Assembly: GCA_019418025.1 (NCBI GenBank)
Contig: DYCR01000001.1
Location: 1 to 64,000, forward strand
DNA: 64,000 nucleotides
Source: Clostridiales bacterium
GTDB lineage: Bacteria; Bacillota; Clostridia; Oscillospirales; Oscillospiraceae
Direction of reading: 5' to 3'
In this document: one piece after another, positions 1 through 7,962 of the stretch
How the letters are laid out: every line of letters begins with the position of its first letter
Numbering within the stretch: position 1 is the first letter of the stretch
Notes under the pieces: generated by a model
Seen by the model: the letters and a program-made list of their open reading frames with translations, nothing else
Databases searched by the model: none
Told to the model about the DNA's origin: nothing
Made by a program: the position numbers and the translations under genes

Positions 1-77
1 CTCCTCGGTCTGCTCCAGGATCTGGCGGCGCTTCTGCATCAGATAGTCCACCGTCTCCACTGCGGCCTGACCCGTTT
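1..77 (-). pseudogene. Fragment of the 3' end of a CDP-glycerol glycerophosphotransferase gene
   Basis: Read on the minus strand this stretch encodes GQAAVETVDYLMQKRRQILE followed by QTEE, which repeats the C-terminus of the intact glycerophosphotransferase gene at 2960-4204. The nucleotide match is 1-74 against 2972-3045, with the first 55 bases identical. The match stops at the HMGQ region of the intact protein, and no start codon or body of the gene lies upstream of it. It is therefore a detached gene end, or the edge of a duplication continuing left of the window. Where its reading frame stops cannot be seen here. Confidence 0.65.
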
Positions 78-138
78 TCGTCGGGTATTTTTCACTATAC
101 CACAATCCCCCGGGATTTGCAACGAGGTTCCGCCCCGC

Positions 139-181
139 AAAAATACCGCACCTGAAGCCGAAGCCTCAAATGCGGTATTTT
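139..181 (-). terminator. Rho-independent terminator of the YidC-sulfatase fusion gene
   Basis: On the minus strand, AAATACCGCA pairs with TGCGGTATTT, with a further TGAGGC/GCTTCA stem closed by a TTCG loop, followed by a T-run. It lies 17 bases past the stop codon of the fusion gene. Confidence 0.85.
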
Positions 182-197
182 ATCCCGTTGTCAGAAC

Positions 198-2927
198 TTA
201 ATCCAGTTTTCTCCAGTTATCCTTCTCCCAAACATTGTCATGGACAGCAAACCACTCACCGGGAAGGAAGGTGGTGCCGTTATTCGAGAAGATAGACCAC
301 TCTTTCGAGAAGAAGATGTGCTGTTCCGGCTTGTTCTTTGCATCGCTGTTGATGGGATTGCCCGTAAACGGATTCGTGGGATTTTCGATCAATCCGTTAG
401 TTGCAAGTGTGGGAACATCGCCGTTGGTCATAAACGTGTTATCCGTGGTGAGTTCCTTTGCATCAAAATCCTTGACCATCAGCAGAGCCTGAAAATACAT
501 GGCATCCTCTCCGCTTTCATCACCGAACTTCAAATCATCGATCTGCCCCAGCTCCTGTCCGTGGTCAGAGACGATGATGATACGGGTATTGTCATAAACA
601 CCGTTTTCCCGCAGATAGTCGAACCAGTTGCCCAGTTGGATCATGGCCGCCATATTTGCGTGGTAATGCACCACCCGTGACACGGTGTCCATATGCAGCT
701 GTCTGCCGTTTACAACGTAAGAATCCTTATGTTCCGCATCATACTCGGTATTATCGACCACTGCCTTATGCTCATACTCAGGGGTCTGAAGCAGGACCGG
801 GTCATGGGGCGTGTCATTGCTGATCATCATGAAGGTGTTCTTCTGCTGATCCTTGATCTGCGTGAGCGAGGGCAGCTGATTCAATACGGCATAGCCTCTC
901 ATAAACCGTTCAGACAGACCGGATGCCTTTGACAAGCCATCCATCGTTTGGTTCAAAACATTGTTGGGATTGTTGTATGTACCATCGGCATAAAGCACAT
1001 CCTGAATCAGCACCGGACTGACCTTAAAAATGCTGTAACAGAAGAAATTTCTGCTGATGGTCTTTTCGGTCATAACGGAAAAATCCGAATCCGCAATGCC
1101 GATATTACCCATTGTGTTGAAGGTCCTGATATTGGGGTAATCATCATAAATGGACAGATCCGGCATCCACCCATAACCGGCATAGGTGGGATCGGATACC
1201 GTTACGTCATAGCCCTCCTGATCAAAGATCACAGGCATGACCTTGAGTGCTTCATCGTGCTTATCCCCCAACAATTCCTGATCCCGCTTGTTCATCTCCT
1301 CAGGGGTATACTCGTAGCCGCCGTAAAGGGCCGGCGTGCCGAAATTGGTATGTCCGCCAAAGGAGACGGCATTGGGATAATAGGTAAATCCGGCAAACTG
1401 CTGGGCAACCTCCGGCTTTTCGTTGAAAATATAGGGGATATAGCTGTTGATGCCCCGATCTAGCATGATGACAACAACATTTTTCCCGTTTTTATCCAGA
1501 GAAATGCTGATATCGTCCTTGGATTCTGATTTCAGCGCTTCGATTTTATCCGGAACCACGGACTGAATCCCATAGACATTCACAACTGCCATTCCAACTG
1601 CTGCCAGTGTCAGGGCAATATACACAGCCTTGACAAGCTCAGCCTTCTTTTTCCAGATAATGTACAAAACAGCCACAACTGCTACAACGACCAACAGATT
1701 CACCATCTGTGACCGCAGTTCAAAGGCAGGCAGTGTGTCAAATTGCAGTGATGCAGACAGGGTGCCGTAATCCGTGCCGAAGAACATGTAGTTCACCACG
1801 GCGATGCCGGACAGGGCCCACATGCCAAGACCCATCCACTTTTTCCCTGAGGGGCTTGCCAGCATGTAGAAAATCCCGAACCACACGAGGAACAGCCCCG
1901 CCGCCATGGATGCCGCGTTCAGCACATACATCAGCGGATTGTTCAGGGTCGCCGCGTTGATAAATTCCTCCGGCGAGGCCTTGATGACCGCCGAGGGGAT
2001 CAGAAGTCCCGTCAAAACGGCAATCAGCACGCAGCCTGCGTGGAACAAGAACCGATCCTGCTTCGTGACCTCCACGGGAGGCTTCACGCCGCCCTTTTTC
2101 CCCACGAATTGCACCACCACGGGCAGGATCAGCATCGCCGCCAGTGCCAGCACGAACACCTGCCTGCGCAGGCTGCCCATGGGGTTCATCAGAACGTAGA
2201 CCCCCAAGCAAATGCCGCTCACTGCGGACAGAATGCTCATCACCCTCTTGGGGTTTTTCAGCTTGTAGAAGATGTTCTTTCCCAACGAGAACAGGTTGTT
2301 CAGCGTCCAGTAAAACACCAATCCCGAGGGGGAATCGTACAGCAGGACCAAAAAAATCACTGCCATGCCGTAAAGCTGAACCTTCGCCTTTGCGGGGAAC
2401 CCCTTTGTGTAAATTGCGCCGGAAACCAGATTGATGACCGTCATCAAAATGGGCAGAACATTGATCGTCACTCCGGCGATGACCAGCAGCCCGTCGGGAC
2501 TGCCCAGATTTTCGATGGGGCCGAAGGACGCACCGTGCAGCAGCTGAAGCTCCGACAGGAAATTGTAGGCCGCCATAAAAAACGGGATCTCCAAAAGCAG
2601 GGACATGGAGCCCTTCAGCGCATCGGTGGGCTTGTAATTGTTCTGTCGGTAGTAGGTCTGCAAGATCATGAACCGCTCGTCACCCGAGAAGGTCTTTTTG
2701 ATGTGCTTGACCCAGTGGCTCAGCCGCTGTTCCGTGTCCCTTGACTCCTCCTGCATGGCATCAGCCTGCTTGTAAAGGGGCAGGACCAGAAAATTCACTA
2801 CCAAACTCAAAAATATGATCGATAGGCCGGGATTGCCGATCAGCTTGTTTGCAAGGGAATAGATCACCTCAAACAGCAGCTCCAACGGCCCGATCAACAG
2901 ATTATATAACACAGTCAATATCGACAT
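198..2927 (-). CDS. YidC/Oxa1-like domain fused to an LtaS/sulfatase-like phosphotransferase domain
   Basis: This 909-residue membrane protein has two recognisable parts. Residues about 1-225 resemble a YidC/Oxa1 insertase: a hydrophobic start, the VLPLYKQ motif (48-54), a charged cytoplasmic hairpin (55-105), then SLLLEIPFFMAAYNFLSEL and two further membrane segments. Residues about 226-450 add several more membrane helices. Residues about 483-909 form an alkaline-phosphatase-superfamily domain like lipoteichoic acid synthase: NVVVIMLDRG (Asp490), GGHTNFGTPALYGG with candidate nucleophile threonines, and SDHG at 787-790. The arginine conserved in the first core helix of insertases is Asn45 here, so classical insertase activity is doubtful. 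SD GAGGAG lies just upstream. It follows the glycerophosphotransferase gene by 32 bases, so the two are probably co-transcribed. The likely role, inferred, is assembly or modification of a glycerophosphate-type surface polymer. Confidence 0.85.
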   Translation of the reverse strand: MSILTVLYNLLIGPLELLFEVIYSLANKLIGNPGLSIIFLSLVVNFLVLPLYKQADAMQEESRDTEQRLSHWVKHIKKTFSGDERFMILQTYYRQNNYKPTDALKGSMSLLLEIPFFMAAYNFLSELQLLHGASFGPIENLGSPDGLLVIAGVTINVLPILMTVINLVSGAIYTKGFPAKAKVQLYGMAVIFLVLLYDSPSGLVFYWTLNNLFSLGKNIFYKLKNPKRVMSILSAVSGICLGVYVLMNPMGSLRRQVFVLALAAMLILPVVVQFVGKKGGVKPPVEVTKQDRFLFHAGCVLIAVLTGLLIPSAVIKASPEEFINAATLNNPLMYVLNAASMAAGLFLVWFGIFYMLASPSGKKWMGLGMWALSGIAVVNYMFFGTDYGTLSASLQFDTLPAFELRSQMVNLLVVVAVVAVLYIIWKKKAELVKAVYIALTLAAVGMAVVNVYGIQSVVPDKIEALKSESKDDISISLDKNGKNVVVIMLDRGINSYIPYIFNEKPEVAQQFAGFTYYPNAVSFGGHTNFGTPALYGGYEYTPEEMNKRDQELLGDKHDEALKVMPVIFDQEGYDVTVSDPTYAGYGWMPDLSIYDDYPNIRTFNTMGNIGIADSDFSVMTEKTISRNFFCYSIFKVSPVLIQDVLYADGTYNNPNNVLNQTMDGLSKASGLSERFMRGYAVLNQLPSLTQIKDQQKNTFMMISNDTPHDPVLLQTPEYEHKAVVDNTEYDAEHKDSYVVNGRQLHMDTVSRVVHYHANMAAMIQLGNWFDYLRENGVYDNTRIIIVSDHGQELGQIDDLKFGDESGEDAMYFQALLMVKDFDAKELTTDNTFMTNGDVPTLATNGLIENPTNPFTGNPINSDAKNKPEQHIFFSKEWSIFSNNGTTFLPGEWFAVHDNVWEKDNWRKLD

Positions 2928-2959
2928 TTTTCTCTCCTCAAACTACCTGCTCGGTATTT

Positions 2960-4204
2960 TCAGACCTTGGCCTCCTCGGTCTGCTCCAGGATCTGGCGGC
3001 GCTTCTGCATCAGATAGTCCACCGTCCGCACCGCGGCCTGACCCATATGCTGCCACGTCTCCTGACGGGCCTGCTCTCTTCCCGCCCGATAGGCTGGATC
3101 GCTCATACAGGTATCGATGACCTCCTTGATGCTGCCCATGTTCTCCTTGGTCAGCTGCTTGCCGATCTTGGGCAGGATGCGGAAGGTCCACAGCTCCTCA
3201 TCCAGCCAACAGGCATCGTAAGGTGCCTTGTCAAAGGAGGTGTCGGCATAGATGATGGGCTTGTCAAACACCAGAGAAAAATCGAAAAGCACGCCGGAGA
3301 AGTCGGAAATCAGGATATCCGAGCGTCTCAGCACCTCGAAATTGTCGTTGTCCCGATTCCACTCCAGCTGATCGCTGTCTGGATATTTCTTCATCAGTCC
3401 CTCCAGCATCTCCTTTTCAGAGGTGTAGGACTGGGGGTGGGGTCTGACCACCACATGATAGCCGGTTTTCAGCAGCGCCTCGATCATCTGACCGCCGTAG
3501 CGGTTGAAAATGCTGCTGGGGCCCCAAGAGGGAGCCAGAAGGACCGTGGTCTCATGGTCTGTCAGAGGCTGGGCATTTTCCAGACGCTTCTTCATCTCGT
3601 CCAGATAGGTCACGCCCACGATCTGTGTCTCTTTCTCGGGCAGCTTGCGGATCTTCTCCAGATCACGCACCTGCTTGACCTGATACTCGCCGGAAAGCAG
3701 CACCGTATCAAAATAGTCGATGCCAAACATGCGGTAGACCGTGATGTCACTGGGTGCATGGGGGATGTGGACATACCACTTCACATCCTTGGACCGCTTC
3801 CACTGGTAAACGTCCAGACCCGGGGTACTCGACAGCACCACGTCTGCCCGCAGAAGGTTCAGCTTGGCAAAGGCCTTGTTGCCCTCGCCGATAAACTGGC
3901 ACTTCACGTGCTGAAATTCCTCGTTGAGCGCAGGGTCATCCGGAGACGCCGTCATGTAGACCACGTCCTGCCCCCGCTTTTCAAATTCCCTGCAAATGGG
4001 TTCAAATACATTCCAATACCGCTTGCTGTCGGTAAAGATAGCAAAGGGGATGTTGTTGGAATTGGCTTTTTCCTTAGAGCCGCCGCTCAGGGCAAAGCGG
4101 ACCTTCACCGCCACGTTTCTCAGGGCGTAAATACCTGCGCCCAGCACGCCCACCAGAATGGTGAACAGCATGCTGCCCGTACCGGGATCGATGTAAAATC
4201 GCAT
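2960..4204 (-). CDS. CDP-glycerol glycerophosphotransferase family protein (TagB/TagF-like)
   Basis: This 414-residue protein matches the teichoic-acid glycerophosphotransferase family, which transfers glycerol phosphate from CDP-glycerol to a membrane-linked acceptor. Visible signatures are TPGLDVYQWKRS, VHIPHAPSDITVYRMFGIDYFD, VVRPHPQSY and the C-terminal SDFSGVLFDFSLVFDKPIIY block. The N-terminus starts MRFYIDPGTGSML followed by one hydrophobic helix, a motif shared with many small membrane proteins of Gram-positive polysaccharide loci. The start is an ATG with SD GAGGAGAG, and a TTGTAA-17-TAGAAT promoter lies upstream. The YidC-sulfatase gene follows. A copy of its last 75 bases lies at 1-77. 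The acceptor and exact polymer are unknown. Confidence 0.85.
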   Translation of the reverse strand: MRFYIDPGTGSMLFTILVGVLGAGIYALRNVAVKVRFALSGGSKEKANSNNIPFAIFTDSKRYWNVFEPICREFEKRGQDVVYMTASPDDPALNEEFQHVKCQFIGEGNKAFAKLNLLRADVVLSSTPGLDVYQWKRSKDVKWYVHIPHAPSDITVYRMFGIDYFDTVLLSGEYQVKQVRDLEKIRKLPEKETQIVGVTYLDEMKKRLENAQPLTDHETTVLLAPSWGPSSIFNRYGGQMIEALLKTGYHVVVRPHPQSYTSEKEMLEGLMKKYPDSDQLEWNRDNDNFEVLRRSDILISDFSGVLFDFSLVFDKPIIYADTSFDKAPYDACWLDEELWTFRILPKIGKQLTKENMGSIKEVIDTCMSDPAYRAGREQARQETWQHMGQAAVRTVDYLMQKRRQILEQTEEAKV

Positions 4205-4239
4205 GTTTTTCTCTCCTCTTTCAGTGGATATTCTTTTTC

Positions 4240-4268
4240 ATTCTAGCACTTTCCCCCGATAATTACAA
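4240..4268 (-). promoter_or_regulatory. Promoter of the glycerophosphotransferase / YidC-sulfatase operon
   Basis: On the minus strand, TTGTAA (4263-4268), a 17-base spacer and TAGAAT (4240-4245), about 35 bases upstream of the ATG at 4204. Confidence 0.7.
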
Positions 4269-4329
4269 TATAGAATTTCCTTCTCGGCAAATTCCCGGTA
4301 TTTTGTGTAAAAAAATGTGCGTTTTACGC

Positions 4330-4356
4330 AAAAAAGCTCCCGACCAAGGTCGGGAG
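4330..4356. repeat. Left copy of a duplicated terminator hairpin flanking repeat element A
   Basis: This 27-base segment, six A then GCTCCCGACC/GGTCGGGAG, is identical to 4559-4585 on the other side of the element. The right-hand copy is the natural terminator of the permease gene, so this one looks like the duplicated target. Confidence 0.85.
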
Positions 4357-4558
4357 GTGCAGTGTGTCAAACAGTCTGCCAGAGTTTGCCGCTTCAGCGG
4401 CAAAAAGATCAAATCATTTTCCACGGGGGCGTGTACCTCGGGGAAAATACTGCTCAGCCTGAGAGTGTGGAATTTCCCCATCAGTGACGGGGAAATTATG
4501 CGCGGATCAGGCTGCAAAAACTTGTCGAAAAGCCCTAAGAGGTTTTTTCGACAGGCTG
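4357..4558 (+). repeat. Full-length copy A of a terminator-nested dispersed repeat
   Basis: About 202 bases that align through their whole length with 56844-57042. It begins GTGCAGTGTGTCAAACAGTC and ends in a hairpin. Four stem-loops can be drawn: TTTGCCGC/GCGGCAAA (4385-4404); ATTTTCC/GGAAAAT (4416-4448); a nested stem with outer CAGCCTGA/TCAGGCTG (4455-4514) and inner AATTTCCCC/GGGGAAATT (4471-4497); and TGTCGAAAA/TTTTCGACA (4523-4553). No coding sequence is supported inside it. It is flanked by identical terminator copies. It could be a non-autonomous mobile element or a structured RNA gene; neither is proven. Confidence 0.85.
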
Positions 4559-4591
4559 AAAAAAGCTCCCGACCAAGGTCGGGAGCTTTTT
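4559..4591 (-). terminator. Rho-independent terminator of the ABC permease gene (right duplicate)
   Basis: On the minus strand, GCTCCCGACC/GGTCGGGAGC with T-runs on both sides, directly after the permease stop codon. The first 27 bases are duplicated at 4330-4356. Confidence 0.85.
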
Positions 4592-4593
4592 GA

Positions 4594-6207
4594 TCAGTCA
4601 ACGGGGATCTCCGGCCGGGGCTGGCTTACGCCGCCGGACAGGCTGCGCTTGATGAAGAAGGCAACCGTCTTTTCCAGAATGTTGATCACCAGAATCAGCA
4701 GCGATACCAGTGCCGTACCCTCGATAAAGGACTGGCTTTCCAGCTGAGGGATCAGCAGGGCCAGAGGCATGGTGCGGAAATTCACAAGGAAGGAGACCGC
4801 AGAAATGGTGATCATGGCATTGACGAAGAAATAGCTGTACATCTCCACGATGGTGGACATGGTGCAGGGGATGTAAACATGGAACAAGATCCGCATCCGG
4901 CTGATGCCCAGTGTCTGCGCCACGTCCTCCAGATTGGAATTGAACTTGGAAAGGGAGTTGTATGCCAGCAGATAGGGCGAGGAGAAAAAGTGGACGATAT
5001 TGACCACCACCAGAATGAAGATCGTGGAATAAATGGGCAGACCCTGAAACGACAGCACAAAGGACAGACCCAGAACCACACCCGGGACCGCCAGAGAAAG
5101 CATGCTGACAAAGTGGATGGCCTTGTTAGACAGCTTCTTGCCGGAGCGGGCGGTGACATATGCCGAGAAATAGCTCAGGCAGGTGCCGACCAAAGCCGTC
5201 AGCAGTGCCACGGCCATGGAATTGACGAAGAACATGCCGATGTTGTTTTCCAGAAGCTTCTTCACAGAAAGCAGAGAAAACGACATATCCACCGGATATT
5301 TCTTCACAAAGCTCAGGCAGATGAAGGCAAAGATGGGCAGGCACAGCAAAAACAGCACGATGCCGAAGCAGATGTAGACCAGTAGGTCACGGCGCTTGTT
5401 TTCCTCAATGCGGTAGGCCTTGGTGACGGTGCTTGCAGAGCTTGCCGCGCCGCTGTTGCGCAGATCCATCAAAAACGCAGCCACCGCCGGCAGCAGCAGC
5501 AGCACGCCGATGACCGCACCGCCGGAGAAGTTCATCATGCCGATGACCTCCCGATACATGTAAACCGGCAGAGTCATGGCCGTGCCGCCGGTCATCAGGG
5601 GGACGCCGTAGTCGGTGAACACCATGGTGAACACCGCCAAAACCGCCGAGACGATGGTCCGGCGCATGGCAGGCATGGTGATGGTGGCAAACTGGTTCCA
5701 CTTGGACAGACCAAGGACCCCGGCTGCCTCGTAAATGGTGAAATCCTCATATTGCAGAGAATCGTTGAACATCAGAAACGCCACGGGGAAGGAATACAGC
5801 ACCGAGCCCATGACGATGCCCTTGTAGCCGTACAGGCCGATGTTCCACCCCAGAAGATTGGTCACAAGACCGTTATCGCCCAGCAGCAGCACAAGACCCA
5901 TGCCGTGGGAGATGCTGGGGATCAGCATGGGCAGGGTGAACAGCATCACAAACACCGACTTATAGCGGATATTGCTGCGGTTGAGGGCATAGGCCAGTGC
6001 AAATGCCAGCACCACGGAGATGACAGTCGCCATCAGGGTGGTCACCAGAGAGTTTGTCAGCATGGGCAGGAACTGGGCCGAGGTCAGCACCTCCGACACA
6101 TCCCCGCCGCGGATGGTGCCGATCAGCGACAGCAGCGGATACACCACCGTCACGCCCAGATACACCAGAAGCAGGTATTTCAGGGAGTAAAAGCTCTTAT
6201 TTCTCAT
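4594..6207 (-). CDS. ABC transporter permease, fused two-domain type (ThiP/FbpB/phosphonate-like)
   Basis: A 537-residue inner-membrane permease with two homologous halves of about six helices each, as in iron(III), thiamine and 2-aminoethylphosphonate importers of the FbpB/ThiP type. Each half carries an EAA loop that docks the ATPase: YEAAGVLGLSKWNQFATITMP in the first, and EDVAQTLGISRMRILFHVYIP in the second. The ATG at 6207 was chosen because it overlaps the ATPase gene end by 11 bases and starts MRNKSFYSLK; a longer frame upstream would lie inside the ATPase gene. It is the last gene of a four-gene operon (cytidylyltransferase, binding protein, ATPase, permease). Substrate is not readable from sequence; phosphonate or a choline-like compound is inferred from the neighbours. 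Confidence 0.85.
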   Translation of the reverse strand: MRNKSFYSLKYLLLVYLGVTVVYPLLSLIGTIRGGDVSEVLTSAQFLPMLTNSLVTTLMATVISVVLAFALAYALNRSNIRYKSVFVMLFTLPMLIPSISHGMGLVLLLGDNGLVTNLLGWNIGLYGYKGIVMGSVLYSFPVAFLMFNDSLQYEDFTIYEAAGVLGLSKWNQFATITMPAMRRTIVSAVLAVFTMVFTDYGVPLMTGGTAMTLPVYMYREVIGMMNFSGGAVIGVLLLLPAVAAFLMDLRNSGAASSASTVTKAYRIEENKRRDLLVYICFGIVLFLLCLPIFAFICLSFVKKYPVDMSFSLLSVKKLLENNIGMFFVNSMAVALLTALVGTCLSYFSAYVTARSGKKLSNKAIHFVSMLSLAVPGVVLGLSFVLSFQGLPIYSTIFILVVVNIVHFFSSPYLLAYNSLSKFNSNLEDVAQTLGISRMRILFHVYIPCTMSTIVEMYSYFFVNAMITISAVSFLVNFRTMPLALLIPQLESQSFIEGTALVSLLILVINILEKTVAFFIKRSLSGGVSQPRPEIPVD

Positions 6208-6979
6208 GGCCGTCCCGTCCTGTATAACGCAAAAGATCGGTGTACTTTTTGTCAAGCTGCTCCACCACAAATTCCTTCACATAGTCGTTGGCAGGCTTCT
6301 GGTAGATCCCCAGAGGGGTGTCCATCTGCTCGATGTTGCCGCCGTTCATGACCATGATGCGGTCAGACAGGAAAAATGCCTCCTCCTGATCGTGGGTGAT
6401 GAACAGCATGGTCACGTTGAATTTCTTTTGCAGGGCCTTCAGCTCCGCCTTCATGATCTCCCGATTGGTCACGTCCAGTGCAGAGATTGGCTCGTCCAGA
6501 AGGATAACGTCCGGATTGGTCGCCAGAGTACGGGCGATGGCCACACGCTGCTGCTGACCGCCGGAGAGCTGATTGGGCTTTTTGTTCATCTGGTCGGTAA
6601 GCCCCACCTGCTCCAGTGTCCGCAGGGCAATGTTACGGGCGTCCTTTTTGGTTTCCTTGCGGAGGGTCAGGGCGTATTCCACATTTTGCAGCACCGTCAT
6701 ATTGGGAAACAGCGCATAGTTCTGGAACACGATGCCCATGCCCCGGTCAAAGCTGCTCAGGCCGGAGATATCCTTCCCGCCCTTCAGGATCTGTCCGCTG
6801 TCCGCCGTCTCAAGGCCGATGAGAATGCGCAGCAGGGTGGTCTTGCCGCAGCCGCTGGGGCCCAGAATGGACAGAAACTCGCCCTCCATCAGGTCAAAGG
6901 ACAGGTCGTTCAATACACACTTGCCGTCAAAGCTCTTTTTAATGCTGCGCACAGACAGCTTGGGCTTTAATACTTCCAT
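6197..6979 (-). CDS. ABC transporter ATP-binding protein
   Basis: A 260-residue ATPase that powers the adjacent permease. Walker A GPSGCGKTT, Q-loop QNYALFPNM, signature LSGGQQQRVAIARTLA, Walker B VILLDEPISALD and the H-loop THDQEEAF are all intact. The architecture matches the PotA/FbpC/ThiQ class of importer ATPases; no obvious TOBE domain follows. It overlaps the binding-protein gene by 13 bases and the permease gene by 11, so translational coupling is likely. Confidence 0.92.
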   Translation of the reverse strand: MEVLKPKLSVRSIKKSFDGKCVLNDLSFDLMEGEFLSILGPSGCGKTTLLRILIGLETADSGQILKGGKDISGLSSFDRGMGIVFQNYALFPNMTVLQNVEYALTLRKETKKDARNIALRTLEQVGLTDQMNKKPNQLSGGQQQRVAIARTLATNPDVILLDEPISALDVTNREIMKAELKALQKKFNVTMLFITHDQEEAFFLSDRIMVMNGGNIEQMDTPLGIYQKPANDYVKEFVVEQLDKKYTDLLRYTGRDGHEK

Positions 6980-7947
6980 AGGTCAAGAAGCCTCTCTTTC
7001 TCTTGGATATCCTGAATACCGGTCATGTCGGCATAAACGATATTCTGGGGATAATGTTCGATCCCGTTGATCTGCCCCTCATAGATCGTCTCGGGGGAGA
7101 AGTTTTCCTTGTCGTACTTCAAAAATTCGTTGACGACAAAGTCAAAAACCTCACGGACACCGGGATTTTGCAGATGTCCCTTGACAACTGCGCTTCCGGT
7201 CAGGGAGAACGGGGAGCCGTCCTCGGGGAAAATGATCTCAAGGGGCTGGCCGTTGTTGATCTCGTTGACGGCCTGGAAGGTCAGCGCAAGGCCGATGCCG
7301 ACCTCGCCCTGCTTCAGCAGCTTGATGGGGCCGGAGCCGGACTCGGTGAACTGCTTGAGATTGCCGTAGAGCTGATCCACATAGGCAAGGGCCGCCTCCT
7401 CGCCCATGGTGTTGGCCCAGGTCTTATAGAAGAAGTAGCCGGTGCCGCTGGATTTGGGGTCTGGCATGGCGATCAGACCCTTGTACTCGGGCTTGAGCAG
7501 ATCGTCATAGCCTGTGGGGACCGGCAGACCGTGCTTTTCCAGAACATTTTTATTCACCACGATGGCTCCGGCCTGACGCTCCCATGTGACCCAGAGATTT
7601 CCGTTGTCCTCGGGGGTCAGCCCCTCCACATAGGGGATGGTGCTGATGCCGGAGACATCCTCCAGAGAATCCTTGATCTTGTTGAGATAGCCCGTTTCCA
7701 GTGCCATCACGATGTCCACCTCGGAACCCGGCCCCTCTGCCAGTACCTTGGCGGCGGCCTTTCCCGTGGACATGTACATCACAACGATATTATATTGGGG
7801 AAAACGCTCATTGAGCTGCTCCTGCAATTCGTCGTTTCGGAACTGCTCGGCAGAGGAGCAGATGACGATGCTCTCTTTTCCGCCGAAATCCGCCATCAGG
7901 GTAAAGACCAGCGTGACCGCCAGCAGGAGGGCAAACCATTTTTTCAT
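6967..7947 (-). CDS. Extracellular solute-binding protein of the ABC importer
   Basis: A 326-residue type 2 periplasmic-binding-fold protein of the iron(III)/phosphonate/thiamine family. Recognisable segments are ESIVICSSAEQF, GSEVDIVMALE, GLPVPTGYDDLLKPEYKGLIAMP and SGTGYFFYKTWAN. The N-terminus (MKKWFALLLAVTLVFTLMAD) is a signal-like helix. Unusually for a Gram-positive binding protein it has no lipobox cysteine, so anchoring may rely on the uncleaved helix or the protein may be secreted. SD GGAGGT precedes the ATG. The gene starts 15 bases after the cytidylyltransferase stop. The ligand is unknown. Confidence 0.85.
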   Translation of the reverse strand: MKKWFALLLAVTLVFTLMADFGGKESIVICSSAEQFRNDELQEQLNERFPQYNIVVMYMSTGKAAAKVLAEGPGSEVDIVMALETGYLNKIKDSLEDVSGISTIPYVEGLTPEDNGNLWVTWERQAGAIVVNKNVLEKHGLPVPTGYDDLLKPEYKGLIAMPDPKSSGTGYFFYKTWANTMGEEAALAYVDQLYGNLKQFTESGSGPIKLLKQGEVGIGLALTFQAVNEINNGQPLEIIFPEDGSPFSLTGSAVVKGHLQNPGVREVFDFVVNEFLKYDKENFSPETIYEGQINGIEHYPQNIVYADMTGIQDIQEKERLLDLWKY

Positions 7948-7962
7948 ACAGCCACCTCCGGA

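Noticed and set aside
4330..4591. Element A as a group IIC intron, which also inserts next to terminators
   Set aside because: It is only about 200 bases, has no reverse transcriptase and no recognisable domain V, and such introns do not duplicate the target.
4263..4601. Open frames on both strands across element A, and similar ones across element B
   Set aside because: They run through terminator hairpins and stem-loops, lack ribosome sites, and differ in frame between the two copies, so the element is treated as non-coding.
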